The translations under genes were made by a program, and so were the position numbers. Source: Butyrivibrio sp. UBA3740 (lineage in GTDB: Bacteria > Bacillota > Clostridia > Lachnospirales > Lachnospiraceae). Taken from it: DNA of 52,256 bases. The notes beneath the pieces were generated by a model. The model was not told the DNA's origin. It worked only from the letters and a program-made list of their open reading frames with translations, and searched no databases. Shown in pieces: positions 35,405-43,873 of the stretch (positions are counted from its first letter, which is position 1; each line of letters starts with the position of its first letter). The stretch spans positions 1 through 52,256 of the forward strand of contig DFGW01000104.1 of NCBI GenBank assembly GCA_002372465.1, given 5' to 3'.

Positions 35405-38167
35405 TTATTTTTTCTTTTTAACAAAAGCTATTATTCCGCAGATTATAGCGGCGATACCTGCGATTCCTCCGACTATTGGAAGAACAGGGATATTAGTTTT
35501 GGTGCCGGAATCTGCGCCGCCCTTAACTAAAACCATGGCTGATATGGGATCTACAGTGATTGAGCCGGATACAGTTTCTATAGCCTTGGTGCCGGCTGTA
35601 GTACCCTTAACACATACACTCCATTTTCCTTCCGGAAGAGCAATGGTGGTGGCAGAGTCATTAGGGTTGAAAGCAAGGAAGATTGCTTGTGATACTTCAC
35701 CTTCAACCGCCTTGTCAGTGTTATCCATGGTAAAGGCAAGAACGTTTTTATCAAGGTTTTCTACAGGAGCTACTCTTTTTGCTACTTCATCAGCTGTGGA
35801 GAGCCTGAGTAGTCCGTGCTCTTTTCTGAAAGCGATAAGCCCTTTATAGAATTCATAGTTCTCCTGGTACTTGGCATCATCAAGGGTTTCCCACTTTATA
35901 CAGTTTACTGCATCGCCTGAACTGTAGCTGTTTGAATCGAAGGTGCCGTCTTCTTTTACCTTGGTGCGGAGGATTTCTTCACCGGCCTGCATAAATGGAA
36001 CTCCTTCAGCAGTAAGGTAGAAGGCTCCGGCAAGATTACTCATTTTGATCCAGGATTCTTCGCTTAGATCAGTTCTTGCTCCTGCAATTCTGTCGTAGAG
36101 AGTGTTGTTGTCGTGGCAGGAGGCATACTGTATGATCTGTGACGGATTCTTGGACCAGGTCTCTGTAGCAAGGAAAGAAGCAGTCATAGCGCGTTCTGCG
36201 TTAAGTGCACCTGATGCCCAGCCTGTCTCGGAGGTACTGAATACGCTGCCCTTTAAGCCATCGCGGATATTGTCGTTGAAATAGGCAAAACCGGGAGTCT
36301 TTTCTGAAGACTGCTGTGTAGCAAGTGTAATATTTTCCTTGGTGAGGTCAGTGTTCATGCTCCAGCCTTCGCCATAGAAGATAACATCGGGGTGAGTTTT
36401 GTGAACCTCGCTGACAATCTCGTTTATGGTGTCTATATCAATGAGTCCCACAAGATCAAATCTAAAGCCGTCGATGTGGTATTCGTCAGCCCAGTAGCAA
36501 ACGGAATCCACGATGTATTTTCTGACCATGGAACGCTCGGAAGCTGTATCATTGCCGCAGCCTGAACCGTTTGAGTAAGTTCCGTCAGCATTTATTCTGG
36601 AAAAATACCCGGGAACCAGGCGGTTTATGCAGAAATCTTTTCCGCTGTATACATGGTTATAAACAACATCCATAACAACAGACAGGCCATTATCATGGAG
36701 TGCCTTGACCATCTCTTTTGCCTCTTTTACACGAACAAAGCCGTCATGGGCATCTGTTGAATAGGACCCCTCAGGAACGTTGTAATTAACAGGATCGTAT
36801 CCCCAGTTAAAGCGTTCTGTATTGTCCACGTTTTCATCAATAGATCCAAAATCGTAGAATGGAAGGAGATGAATGTGAGTTACTCCAAGGTCCTTTAGGT
36901 AATCGATTCCTGTTGAATTTCCGCCGGCTGTCCTGGTGCCTGATTCAGTAAAAGCGGTGTATTTTCCAACGTTTTGCAGATTGCCGTTTCCGTCAGCGGA
37001 GAAATCACGGATATGAAGCTCGTAAATGACAGCATCATTGATCCCTTCGCCGCTGTGGGGATTCTTGTCTTCATCCCAGCCCTGGGGATTGGCCTCCTCA
37101 AGATCTACGACCATAGCTCTTTTGCCGTTAACTCCTGTGGTTCTGGCGTATGGATCGCACGCTTCCACGTTGAGTCCATCAAGAACAGCAGTGTAGGTGT
37201 AGTAGGTTCCTGCCAGGTTTCCTGAAATCTCTGCTACCCAGGTTCCCTTCTCATCTGCGGTCATTTCCATTGACTGTTTAATCTCTTTTTCCCAGGGATC
37301 CCCGGATTCATAGAGGTTAACAGATACTGACTCGGCAGTGGGTGCCCATAGGCGAAAAACAGTTTTGTCCTTGGAATAGGTGGCTCCAAGGTCGTTTCCT
37401 TCGTAGGTATATTTGTCTTCAAATTCCTGTGTGGAATAAATGATAGGCATATTTACAGGATATTCCTGACCGTCGAACTCCACGCGGTAGTTCCTGTTAT
37501 ATTCAAGGGCAGAAGCGATTGTAAGATCATAGAAATACTGGCTGTCTGAAGCTTTTTCTTTTAACCCAGCACTCTTAACCTCCACGTCTCCAAGGCGTCC
37601 TCTTACAACGAAGCTGTCCATCAGTGCATCATCAATTTCCCCGGTAAGCTCAAGGGTTATGGTAGTATTGCCATCGTAAGTGGCAGTCTTTAACTTTGTT
37701 CCTGTCATAACATCATCTCCATATTCCTTAGTTGCGCCTTCTACGCCGGATTCAACGTAGACATGCACTGTTCCTGAGACCACTTCGGAAATATCTATGA
37801 ACTGGTCCATGTCAACATCCTTGTCCCAATCAGCGGTTATGACTATGAATCCAACCTTTGACGCGCCGCTTGGTACAGCCATGGTAGCCACCATTTCTCC
37901 GCTTTCGTCTTCAAATGGATAGCCGGCTCCTTCGCCGCCATCAGGCCACATCCACACATCCCAGGCAGCGTAATCGCCATCCTCCCTGTGGTAGTGGAGC
38001 TTTAAAGTAACTCCCTCGTCTGCCCTTGCGGTAAAGGTCGTCCATGGTCCGCAAAGTGCACTTGTGATCAGCACCAGGGCTGTCATGAGAAGCGCAAGGA
38101 CTGTCTTCACCGGCTCCTGTGACCTTCTCATCAGCGCCGGGGCGCTTTTTCTGTTTACTTTTTTCAC
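35405..38167 (-). CDS. pulA: Cell-surface type I pullulanase, GH13
   Basis: A 920-residue secreted alpha-1,6-debranching enzyme. Signal peptide with a basic start and hydrophobic core (about 20-47, ending near TARA), CBM41-type starch-binding domain (about 50-160), a second beta domain, CBM48 (about 250-350), then the GH13 barrel with NWGYDPVNYNVPEGSYS, VMDVVYNH, FRFDLVGLID (nucleophile Asp) and YGEGW (acid/base Glu). The C terminus has a membrane helix followed by KKKK but no LPXTG, so it is probably held by the helix. GTG start with GGGAGG seven bases upstream. A LacI-type operator covers the promoter start region. Confidence 0.93.
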   Translation of the reverse strand: MKKVNRKSAPALMRRSQEPVKTVLALLMTALVLITSALCGPWTTFTARADEGVTLKLHYHREDGDYAAWDVWMWPDGGEGAGYPFEDESGEMVATMAVPSGASKVGFIVITADWDKDVDMDQFIDISEVVSGTVHVYVESGVEGATKEYGDDVMTGTKLKTATYDGNTTITLELTGEIDDALMDSFVVRGRLGDVEVKSAGLKEKASDSQYFYDLTIASALEYNRNYRVEFDGQEYPVNMPIIYSTQEFEDKYTYEGNDLGATYSKDKTVFRLWAPTAESVSVNLYESGDPWEKEIKQSMEMTADEKGTWVAEISGNLAGTYYTYTAVLDGLNVEACDPYARTTGVNGKRAMVVDLEEANPQGWDEDKNPHSGEGINDAVIYELHIRDFSADGNGNLQNVGKYTAFTESGTRTAGGNSTGIDYLKDLGVTHIHLLPFYDFGSIDENVDNTERFNWGYDPVNYNVPEGSYSTDAHDGFVRVKEAKEMVKALHDNGLSVVMDVVYNHVYSGKDFCINRLVPGYFSRINADGTYSNGSGCGNDTASERSMVRKYIVDSVCYWADEYHIDGFRFDLVGLIDIDTINEIVSEVHKTHPDVIFYGEGWSMNTDLTKENITLATQQSSEKTPGFAYFNDNIRDGLKGSVFSTSETGWASGALNAERAMTASFLATETWSKNPSQIIQYASCHDNNTLYDRIAGARTDLSEESWIKMSNLAGAFYLTAEGVPFMQAGEEILRTKVKEDGTFDSNSYSSGDAVNCIKWETLDDAKYQENYEFYKGLIAFRKEHGLLRLSTADEVAKRVAPVENLDKNVLAFTMDNTDKAVEGEVSQAIFLAFNPNDSATTIALPEGKWSVCVKGTTAGTKAIETVSGSITVDPISAMVLVKGGADSGTKTNIPVLPIVGGIAGIAAIICGIIAFVKKKK

Positions 38168-38190
38168 TTATTTACCCTCCCATTGTTTGT

Positions 38191-38204
38191 GGAAAACGTT
38201 TTCC
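38191..38204. promoter_or_regulatory. LacI/CcpA-type palindromic operator before pulA
   Basis: GGAAAACGTTTTCC is a perfect 14-base palindrome centred on CG, the form bound by LacI/GalR-family regulators (MalR or CcpA cre-like). It overlaps the predicted transcription start of pulA, so binding should block transcription. Confidence 0.7.
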
Positions 38205-38209
38205 TAGAT

Positions 38210-38238
38210 ATTTTACCCTGTTTCGTCTAAGTAGTAAA
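38210..38238 (-). promoter_or_regulatory. Promoter of pulA
   Basis: On the reverse strand, -35 TTTACT (38233-38238) and -10 TAAAAT (38210-38215) are separated by 17 bases. The start point falls near 38203, within the palindromic operator. Confidence 0.6.
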
Positions 38239-38330
38239 CAGTTTTTTTGACCTTGCCTGGGGATTGTTGGTTCAAATTCGTCAAAAAAGGGCAAAATTGT
38301 TAGATAGTTTAAAAATAAAATTTAAAATTG

Positions 38331-38359
38331 TTGACAAATACTGAATGTTACCATATCGT
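38331..38359 (+). promoter_or_regulatory. Promoter of leader-peptide/ABC exporter operon
   Basis: TTGACA (38331-38336, perfect -35) and TATCGT (38354-38359) with 17-base spacing. A transcript would start near 38366, about 43 bases before the leader peptide. Confidence 0.6.
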
Positions 38360-38408
38360 AGAAATTGACCATGATAACCAGCAAATAAGACGAAAGGAGG
38401 TAAACGCA

Positions 38409-38486
38409 ATGTTAAAGATTAGAAGAATGCTTGTACATGATATACGGATTGTGGATACCTCGCCGGAGTTTGCTTATACGAGATGA
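38409..38486 (+). CDS. 25-residue leader peptide of the ABC exporter operon
   Basis: A short frame, start MLKIRRMLVHDIRIVDTSPE, ending FAYTR, behind an excellent ribosome site (AAAGGAGG, eight to nine bases before ATG 38409). It is followed by a terminator and then the exporter genes. This is the layout of the Bacillus bmrB leader before bmrCD, where drug-induced ribosome slowing in the leader allows read-through (known system); I infer a similar role. The bases of codons 17-19 can pair with the terminator's left arm. Confidence 0.72.
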   Translation: MLKIRRMLVHDIRIVDTSPEFAYTR

Positions 38487-38552
38487 ACTTGAGATAAGTA
38501 TTACTTTCGCTTTTTATGGGCGGCAGGATTTCCATATCCTGCCGTCTTTTTT
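38458..38552 (+). promoter_or_regulatory. Transcription attenuator with alternative pairing
   Basis: Terminator: CGGCAGGAT (38521-38529) pairs perfectly with ATCCTGCCG (38536-38544), then TCTTTTTT. Alternative: CCT-C-GCCG (38458-38465, inside the leader frame) can pair with CGGCAGG (38521-38527), seven pairs with one bulged C, destroying the terminator. The two forms exclude each other, so ribosome position on the leader could decide read-through. Confidence 0.65.
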
Positions 38553-38601
38553 ATTACTCAGGACCGGCGAGCGTATGTTTGACTAGAAGGATGTGATAGC
38601 T

Positions 38602-40353
38602 ATGAAGAAGTATATTATCAGAAACTGGTGGAGGTATGGTATTGGAGGGATCTGTCTTATCTGCAGCACCGCCATAGACATACTGGTACCGTTTATAACG
38701 CTTTCCATGGTGGATGATGTCATCGTGGGGAGAAATATGGATATTTTCAGAAGAGACATTTTGCTGTATGTGGCTGCAGGACTGGGAAGAGCTTTTTTCC
38801 AGTTCGTGAAGGAGTTTCTCTGCGATATGTCGGGATGCCGTGTTGCATCAGGTCTTAGAAAGGACATGATGAAACATATCTTTTCCTTGCACAAGGGGTA
38901 TTTCGACAAGACCAATACCGGGGAGCTCATGGCAAGAGTCAGGGAGGATGCAGGTTCAGTCTGGGATCTTACGGGATTTGTGGGCATGCTCATGACGGAA
39001 GCCACCATCTATTTTCTTGGAGTGGTGGTGTGTATGCTAAGACTCAACTGGAAGCTTAGCATGGTTCCGCTGGTGTTTATGCCGCCTCTTGCCTACATTG
39101 CCCTTACTCTGGAAAAGAAACTTGGTGCTGACTACGACGATATCAGTGATAAAAACGCAGCTCTCACCAAGGTCATTGAAGAGAACATCACGGGAGTTCG
39201 TACTGTCAAAGCTTTCTCTGCAGAGAGCCTTGAGATGAAAAAGTTTGACGAAAAGAACAAGGCCTACGGTGATGCCAATAAGACCTTCGCTACAGACCTG
39301 GCGGATACGGATCCGCTTCTTGGAACCATTCCCAAGATCATGCAGATCATGGTGGTGGCTATTGGCGGCTACGCAGCGATTAAGGGCGCCATAACCTATG
39401 GAACTCTGGTGGCCTTTGTGTCCTATTCCATCAGCATTGTATGGCCCATTGAGAATCTTGGCTGGATGCTGTCCCTGGTTTCCCAGGGCATCGCGGGATA
39501 CAAGAAGATATCAAAGGTTCTTGGCACAAAGTCAGAGATCTGTGATCCTTCGGATCCGGGAAAAGAGCTGTTGGATGCCAATAGCGCAGATCACCTTGGC
39601 GAGATCAGCTTTGACAGCGTTGACTTTGAGATGGATGGAAAGAAGATCCTCGAGGATATCTCTTTTACCATAAAAAAAGGAAAGACCCTTGGAATAATGG
39701 GTGCTACCGGTGCAGGAAAGAGCACCATAGTCAACCTTATCGAGAGGTTCTACGATACCTCGGAGGGCACCATAAGGATTGAGGGAAAAGACATAAGGAA
39801 GATGCCCCTCAGTGACATAAGGGCCTTTTCATCAGTAGTAACCCAGGATGTATTTCTTTTCTCCGATACCATCACTGAAAACGTGAGACTGGGCAGCAAG
39901 AGCAGCATGGATGAGCGGACCGTCAGAAACGCCATAAGTAGTGCCCATGCAAAAGAGTTCGTGGAGAAGATCACGGACAGCTATGACGCGGTTATCGGTG
40001 AGAGGGGAATAGGCCTTTCAGGCGGTCAGAAGCAAAGGCTCTCTATTGCAAGAGCTCTTGCTAAAAAGGCAAACCTTCTCATACTGGATGACTCCACCTC
40101 GGCACTTGATATGGAGACTGAGGCAGCTATACAGGATGAACTGCGGAAAAAGCGCGATATGAGCAAGATCATAATCGGCCATAGGATTTCTTCTGTGAAG
40201 GACGCCGATGAGATCATAGTTCTTCAGGATGGCAGGGTAAAGGAAAGAGGCACCCACCTTGAGCTGATAAAGAAAAGAGGTCTGTATTACAGCACCTATG
40301 AGGCTCAGTACGGCGACTACAAAAATGCCCTGGCTGTGGAGAATATCTGTTAA
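38602..40353 (+). CDS. Heterodimeric ABC exporter, subunit with degenerate site
   Basis: A 583-residue half-transporter: six membrane helices (about 1-310) and an ATPase domain with Walker A GATGAGKST, signature LSGGQKQRLSIARA and Walker B LLILDDSTSALD. The catalytic Glu after Walker B is Asp, as in the non-canonical subunit of BmrC/TM287-type exporters. ATG 38602 is chosen (AAGGA ten bases upstream); GTG 38593 would be too close. It should pair with the next gene, 45 bases on. Multidrug or lipid export is the family role; the substrate is unknown. Confidence 0.92.
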   Translation: MKKYIIRNWWRYGIGGICLICSTAIDILVPFITLSMVDDVIVGRNMDIFRRDILLYVAAGLGRAFFQFVKEFLCDMSGCRVASGLRKDMMKHIFSLHKGYFDKTNTGELMARVREDAGSVWDLTGFVGMLMTEATIYFLGVVVCMLRLNWKLSMVPLVFMPPLAYIALTLEKKLGADYDDISDKNAALTKVIEENITGVRTVKAFSAESLEMKKFDEKNKAYGDANKTFATDLADTDPLLGTIPKIMQIMVVAIGGYAAIKGAITYGTLVAFVSYSISIVWPIENLGWMLSLVSQGIAGYKKISKVLGTKSEICDPSDPGKELLDANSADHLGEISFDSVDFEMDGKKILEDISFTIKKGKTLGIMGATGAGKSTIVNLIERFYDTSEGTIRIEGKDIRKMPLSDIRAFSSVVTQDVFLFSDTITENVRLGSKSSMDERTVRNAISSAHAKEFVEKITDSYDAVIGERGIGLSGGQKQRLSIARALAKKANLLILDDSTSALDMETEAAIQDELRKKRDMSKIIIGHRISSVKDADEIIVLQDGRVKERGTHLELIKKRGLYYSTYEAQYGDYKNALAVENIC

Positions 40354-40398
40354 TTGACACTATAAATTAAGGCTTAAAGAAGTAAGGAGGTGCTAAAA

Positions 40399-42189
40399 AT
40401 GGCTATTAACAGCACCAGAGAGGATGAGGAATTAAAGGAGACCCTGAAGCTTGACGTGCTTAAAAGGCTTCTTTTAAATCTTCTGGAATATAGGGGGAAG
40501 ATAGTTATTGTTACTTTGCTGATCTTTCTTACGGTGGCAATAACTACTGCCTATCCCCTTTTGATTGAAAAAATAATAGATGACGAGATAATTGCAGGAA
40601 ATGTTAGAGGACTGCTGATCATGTCAGGGATAATGATCGCTCTGGCCCTTGTAAGCTACGCAGCTACAAGGATCTGGAGGCGGATGATGGCGGACATCTC
40701 CAACGACCTGATACTGAACATCAGAAGAAAGCTCTATGTTCACATTCAAAAGCTTGGGGTGGATTTCTTTGACCAGAGGCCCTCGGGCAAGATCCTTGCC
40801 AGGGTCACGGGTGATGTCAATTCCCTTAAGGACGTTCTTTCAAGTACAGTCACCACTCTGGCTCCGGATGCAGTGAGCATTGTGGTCATCGTGACCATCA
40901 TGGTGGTGAAAAGCCCCTTGCTGGCTCTTTCTGCAGCAGTGGCAATTCCTGTTATCATGTTCGGTCTGTACTTTTGTGAGATCCTGGCCCACAAGAGATG
41001 GCAGAAGTGGAAAAAGAAAGATTCCAACATGACAGCCTTCATCCATGAGGGAATTGAGGGTGTTGGCATCATTCAGAGCTTTAATGCCCAGGAGGAGGCA
41101 GCCCTGGAATTCGAAGGCATAGTTGACGAGGTCATTGCTGCCTTCAGGTCCGCTGTGGTGATCACAGATCTTTACAGCCCCACAATTGAGATCGCCGGAG
41201 GTCTTGGAACTGCGACGCTCTATTACCTGGCTGTGACAAAGCTGGGGGTAAGGACCGAGTCCATCGGTACCTTGTCTGCCTTTGTCCTCTATCTTGGGAT
41301 GTTCTTTAATCCCATAAGGAACCTGGCAAGCTACTACAACAAGCTCATAACCAACCTGGCATCAGCAGAGAGGGTGTACGAGATCATGGATATGGATCCT
41401 CTTGTAAAGGATGGAAGCGGAGCCGTAGATATGCATGATATTGAGGGAGACGTGGAATTCAGTCACGTTACCTTTGCCTATCCCGATGAGCCCGAGGTGG
41501 ACATTCTTAAGGATGTGAGCTTTAAGGCCAAGAGGGGAACCACCATAGCCCTGGTGGGACCTACCGGAGCAGGAAAGACAACGATCGTCAGCCTTCTTGC
41601 GCGTTTTTATAACGTGAAGGCCGGAACCATTTTCATTGATGGCTATGATATCAGCAAGGTTACTATTCAGTCCCTAAGGAGCCAGCTGGGAATCATGACC
41701 CAGGACAACTATCTCTTTTCCGGAACCATAAGGGACAACCTGAAATACGGAAGACCAGATGCCACCGACCATGAGATGCTGGAGGCCTCAAAGGCAGTCC
41801 ATGCCCATGACTTTATAGAAAAGCTTAAGGATGGGTACGACACCGTCATAACCGAAAGGGGTGGAGGACTCTCCAACGGGCAGAGACAGCTTATAGCCTT
41901 TGCGAGAACTCTTTTGACAGATCCAAGGATACTGATCCTGGACGAGGCGTCTTCCAACATCGACACGGGAACTGAAATCCTGGTTCAGAGGGGCATAGAG
42001 GAGCTTCTGAAAAAGAGAACCTCCTTCATTGTCGCTCACAGGCTTTCAACCATCAGAAACGCTGACTGTATCTTTGTCATCGACGATGGCGGAATCATCG
42101 AGAGCGGAGACCACGAGAGCCTCATTGCAAAAAGAGGTGCTTACTACGATCTGTACTCTTCGATGCTTCTGGATTCCTGGGAGGAATAA
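40399..42189 (+). CDS. Heterodimeric ABC exporter, second subunit
   Basis: A 596-residue half-transporter with an N-terminal extension of about 30 residues, six membrane helices and an ATPase domain: Walker A GPTGAGKTT, Walker B LILDEASSNID with the catalytic Glu present, and signature LSNGQRQ where the first Gly is Asn. The altered signature of this subunit faces the Asp-bearing site of its partner, so one ATP site is degenerate and one is canonical, as in BmrCD-type heterodimers. ATG 40399 follows AAGGAGG. Co-transcribed with the previous gene. Confidence 0.92.
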   Translation: MAINSTREDEELKETLKLDVLKRLLLNLLEYRGKIVIVTLLIFLTVAITTAYPLLIEKIIDDEIIAGNVRGLLIMSGIMIALALVSYAATRIWRRMMADISNDLILNIRRKLYVHIQKLGVDFFDQRPSGKILARVTGDVNSLKDVLSSTVTTLAPDAVSIVVIVTIMVVKSPLLALSAAVAIPVIMFGLYFCEILAHKRWQKWKKKDSNMTAFIHEGIEGVGIIQSFNAQEEAALEFEGIVDEVIAAFRSAVVITDLYSPTIEIAGGLGTATLYYLAVTKLGVRTESIGTLSAFVLYLGMFFNPIRNLASYYNKLITNLASAERVYEIMDMDPLVKDGSGAVDMHDIEGDVEFSHVTFAYPDEPEVDILKDVSFKAKRGTTIALVGPTGAGKTTIVSLLARFYNVKAGTIFIDGYDISKVTIQSLRSQLGIMTQDNYLFSGTIRDNLKYGRPDATDHEMLEASKAVHAHDFIEKLKDGYDTVITERGGGLSNGQRQLIAFARTLLTDPRILILDEASSNIDTGTEILVQRGIEELLKKRTSFIVAHRLSTIRNADCIFVIDDGGIIESGDHESLIAKRGAYYDLYSSMLLDSWEE

Positions 42190-42198
42190 CAGGGAATT

Positions 42199-42232
42199 AT
42201 TTGCATCTTACCGGTCAAATTTGCATCTTACC
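42199..42232 (+). promoter_or_regulatory. Direct repeats, candidate LytTR operator
   Basis: ATTTGCATCTTACC occurs at 42199-42212 and 42219-42232, exactly 20 bases apart. LytTR proteins bind paired direct repeats about two DNA turns apart; a LytTR gene is third-party downstream (43416). The repeats lie at about -79 to -46 of the predicted start, a usual place for an activator. Confidence 0.6.
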
Positions 42233-42290
42233 CGCCTTTGTATTGTTCAGACTTAGGACAAGTTCTATAGTCTGACATAGAAAGGCGGGT
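42230..42290. promoter_or_regulatory. Promoter inside nested inverted repeats
   Basis: Promoter: -35 TTGTTC (42243-42248), 17-base spacer, -10 TATAGT (42266-42271). Around it, ACCCGCCTTT (42230-42239) pairs with AAAGGCGGGT (42281-42290), and CAGACT (42248-42253) with AGTCTG (42269-42274). The right outer arm contains the ribosome site of the hydrolase gene. In read-through RNA from the ABC genes that site would be paired; in RNA from this promoter it would be free. Confidence 0.55.
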
Positions 42291-42296
42291 TAAATT

Positions 42297-43409
42297 ATGA
42301 AATCAAATAAAAAAACTTTTATTGTTTTATTTTGCATAGCAGGCTTTTTGATCTTTGCAGTATGTATGTTCCGGACTTTTGTAATAAGGGATTATAAGGG
42401 CAGGAAGACCACCGGAAAATATGAAATCGCACAGGCTTCTGCGATTTTAATCGATGAAAAAAGGCTTGAGACCTTTGAGCAGGACGGGTCAAATCGAGAG
42501 GTTCCGCTACATTTTTATTTTCCGAATAACATAAATGATCTTAGGGAAAAGAGCCTTCCCCTGGTAATATTCAGCCACGGCGCCTTCGGGTATTATCAGA
42601 GCAATACCTCAACTTATATGGAACTGGCAAGCCACGGCTATGTTGTGGTCAGCCTTGATCACCCCTATCATTCATTTTTTACAAAGGATACGGCGGGGAA
42701 GACCATTACAGTTGATCCTGAGTTTTTCAAATCGGCAATGTCAATTGGAAGCAGCGATGCCTTGGAGTCCGAAGTTTATGACATTACTTCCAAGTGGATG
42801 GAGCTTCGTATTTCTGACATGAATTTTGTATTGGATGAGCTCATAGAGGCCGGCAAGGACAATGCTCTTTCTGATGCCTGGTTTTTTGATGAAAAGGACA
42901 AAAATATTCTTACTTCTGTTCTTAAGGCCACAGACTTTGATAAAATAGGACTGATGGGGCATTCAATGGGCGGAGCGACTGCCGTTACAGTGGGAAGAAG
43001 AGCGGATGTCAGTGCTGTAATAGATATTGACGGCACTATGCTTGGTGAAGAAAAAGGCGTAGTGGATGGCGTCGTTATTGTCAATGAAGAGCCCTATGAA
43101 ACACCTCTTCTGGCTATAGCAAATGAGGAGCATCACCAAAGCGAAATCGAAGCGGCAGAGAATTCTTATGCCTATGCCAATAACGTGATCATGAAGAATG
43201 CCAGGTGCGGCTATGAGATATATTTTAAGAATGCAGGGCATATGAATTTTACGGACCTTCCGCTTATATCACCGGTTATTGCCAATATGCTGGGCACAGG
43301 AAGCGTTGATCCGGGCAAGTGCATTGATACCATGAACGGCATTATCCTTAGATTTTATGACTGCTATCTCAAGAATGAAGGGGGATTCTCGGTAGAGGAG
43401 AGTTACTGA
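42297..43409 (+). CDS. Membrane-anchored alpha/beta hydrolase
   Basis: A 370-residue protein with an N-terminal membrane anchor (about 7-28) and an extracytoplasmic alpha/beta-hydrolase domain. The nucleophile elbow is GHSMGG (about residue 222), the oxyanion loop IFSHGAFG, and the catalytic His in KNAGHMNF; the layout resembles platelet-activating-factor acetylhydrolase-like lipases/esterases. It is the first gene of a unit with LytTR and DUF3021 genes, six bases before the LytTR start. The substrate is unknown, perhaps a lipid or ester in the envelope. Confidence 0.86.
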   Translation: MKSNKKTFIVLFCIAGFLIFAVCMFRTFVIRDYKGRKTTGKYEIAQASAILIDEKRLETFEQDGSNREVPLHFYFPNNINDLREKSLPLVIFSHGAFGYYQSNTSTYMELASHGYVVVSLDHPYHSFFTKDTAGKTITVDPEFFKSAMSIGSSDALESEVYDITSKWMELRISDMNFVLDELIEAGKDNALSDAWFFDEKDKNILTSVLKATDFDKIGLMGHSMGGATAVTVGRRADVSAVIDIDGTMLGEEKGVVDGVVIVNEEPYETPLLAIANEEHHQSEIEAAENSYAYANNVIMKNARCGYEIYFKNAGHMNFTDLPLISPVIANMLGTGSVDPGKCIDTMNGIILRFYDCYLKNEGGFSVEESY

Positions 43410-43415
43410 TTTTCA

Positions 43416-43853
43416 ATGGAGATTAAGGTAAAAGAGATACGAAATGAAGAAACTGAATATATCGAAATCGGGTGTCACGAAAGGGACACCAGGATAGAAG
43501 AAATCATTCGCTTTGTCAAGCTTCATCAGGGAAGCATTGAAGCCACAAGGCAGGAAAAGAAATATCAGATACCTCTTTCGGAAATCTATTATATAGAGTC
43601 TGTGGATGACAGAACCTTCATTTATCTTGGGAAGAGCTGTTATGAGTCACACAAGCGTCTATATGAATTTGAAGAACTGTTATCGGACAGGAACTTTGCA
43701 AGAATCTCAAAGTCAGTTGTGGTGAATCTGATGAAGATCACATCAATAAAACCGGCACTGAACGGCAGGTTCTCATGCTTTCTGAAGAACAATGAAACAG
43801 TGATCATTTCAAGGAAATATGTTTCTGAGATTAAGGAAAGGCTGCAGGGATAG
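43416..43853 (+). CDS. LytTR-domain DNA-binding regulator
   Basis: A 145-residue protein: about 50 N-terminal residues of unclear fold and a LytTR domain (IPLSEIYYIESVDDRTFIYL, ARISKSVVVNLMKITSIKP, ISRKYVSEIKERL). There is no receiver domain; this short form is usually paired with a DUF3021 membrane protein, which follows here after 20 bases and is thought to control it. It probably activates its own operon through the direct repeats at 42199-42232. Confidence 0.92.
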   Translation: MEIKVKEIRNEETEYIEIGCHERDTRIEEIIRFVKLHQGSIEATRQEKKYQIPLSEIYYIESVDDRTFIYLGKSCYESHKRLYEFEELLSDRNFARISKSVVVNLMKITSIKPALNGRFSCFLKNNETVIISRKYVSEIKERLQG

Positions 43854-43873
43854 TCTGCAGCAAAGGGGTTACT

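Noticed and set aside
35405..35530. LPXTG sorting signal at the pullulanase C terminus
   Set aside because: The region reads NIPVLPIVGG before the membrane helix; there is no LPXTG or close variant, so sortase anchoring is not claimed.
38347..38378. GTTACCAT...ATGATAAC imperfect inverted repeat near the exporter promoter
   Set aside because: One mismatch and a 16-base gap; it overlaps the -10 box and could be an operator, but the evidence is too thin.
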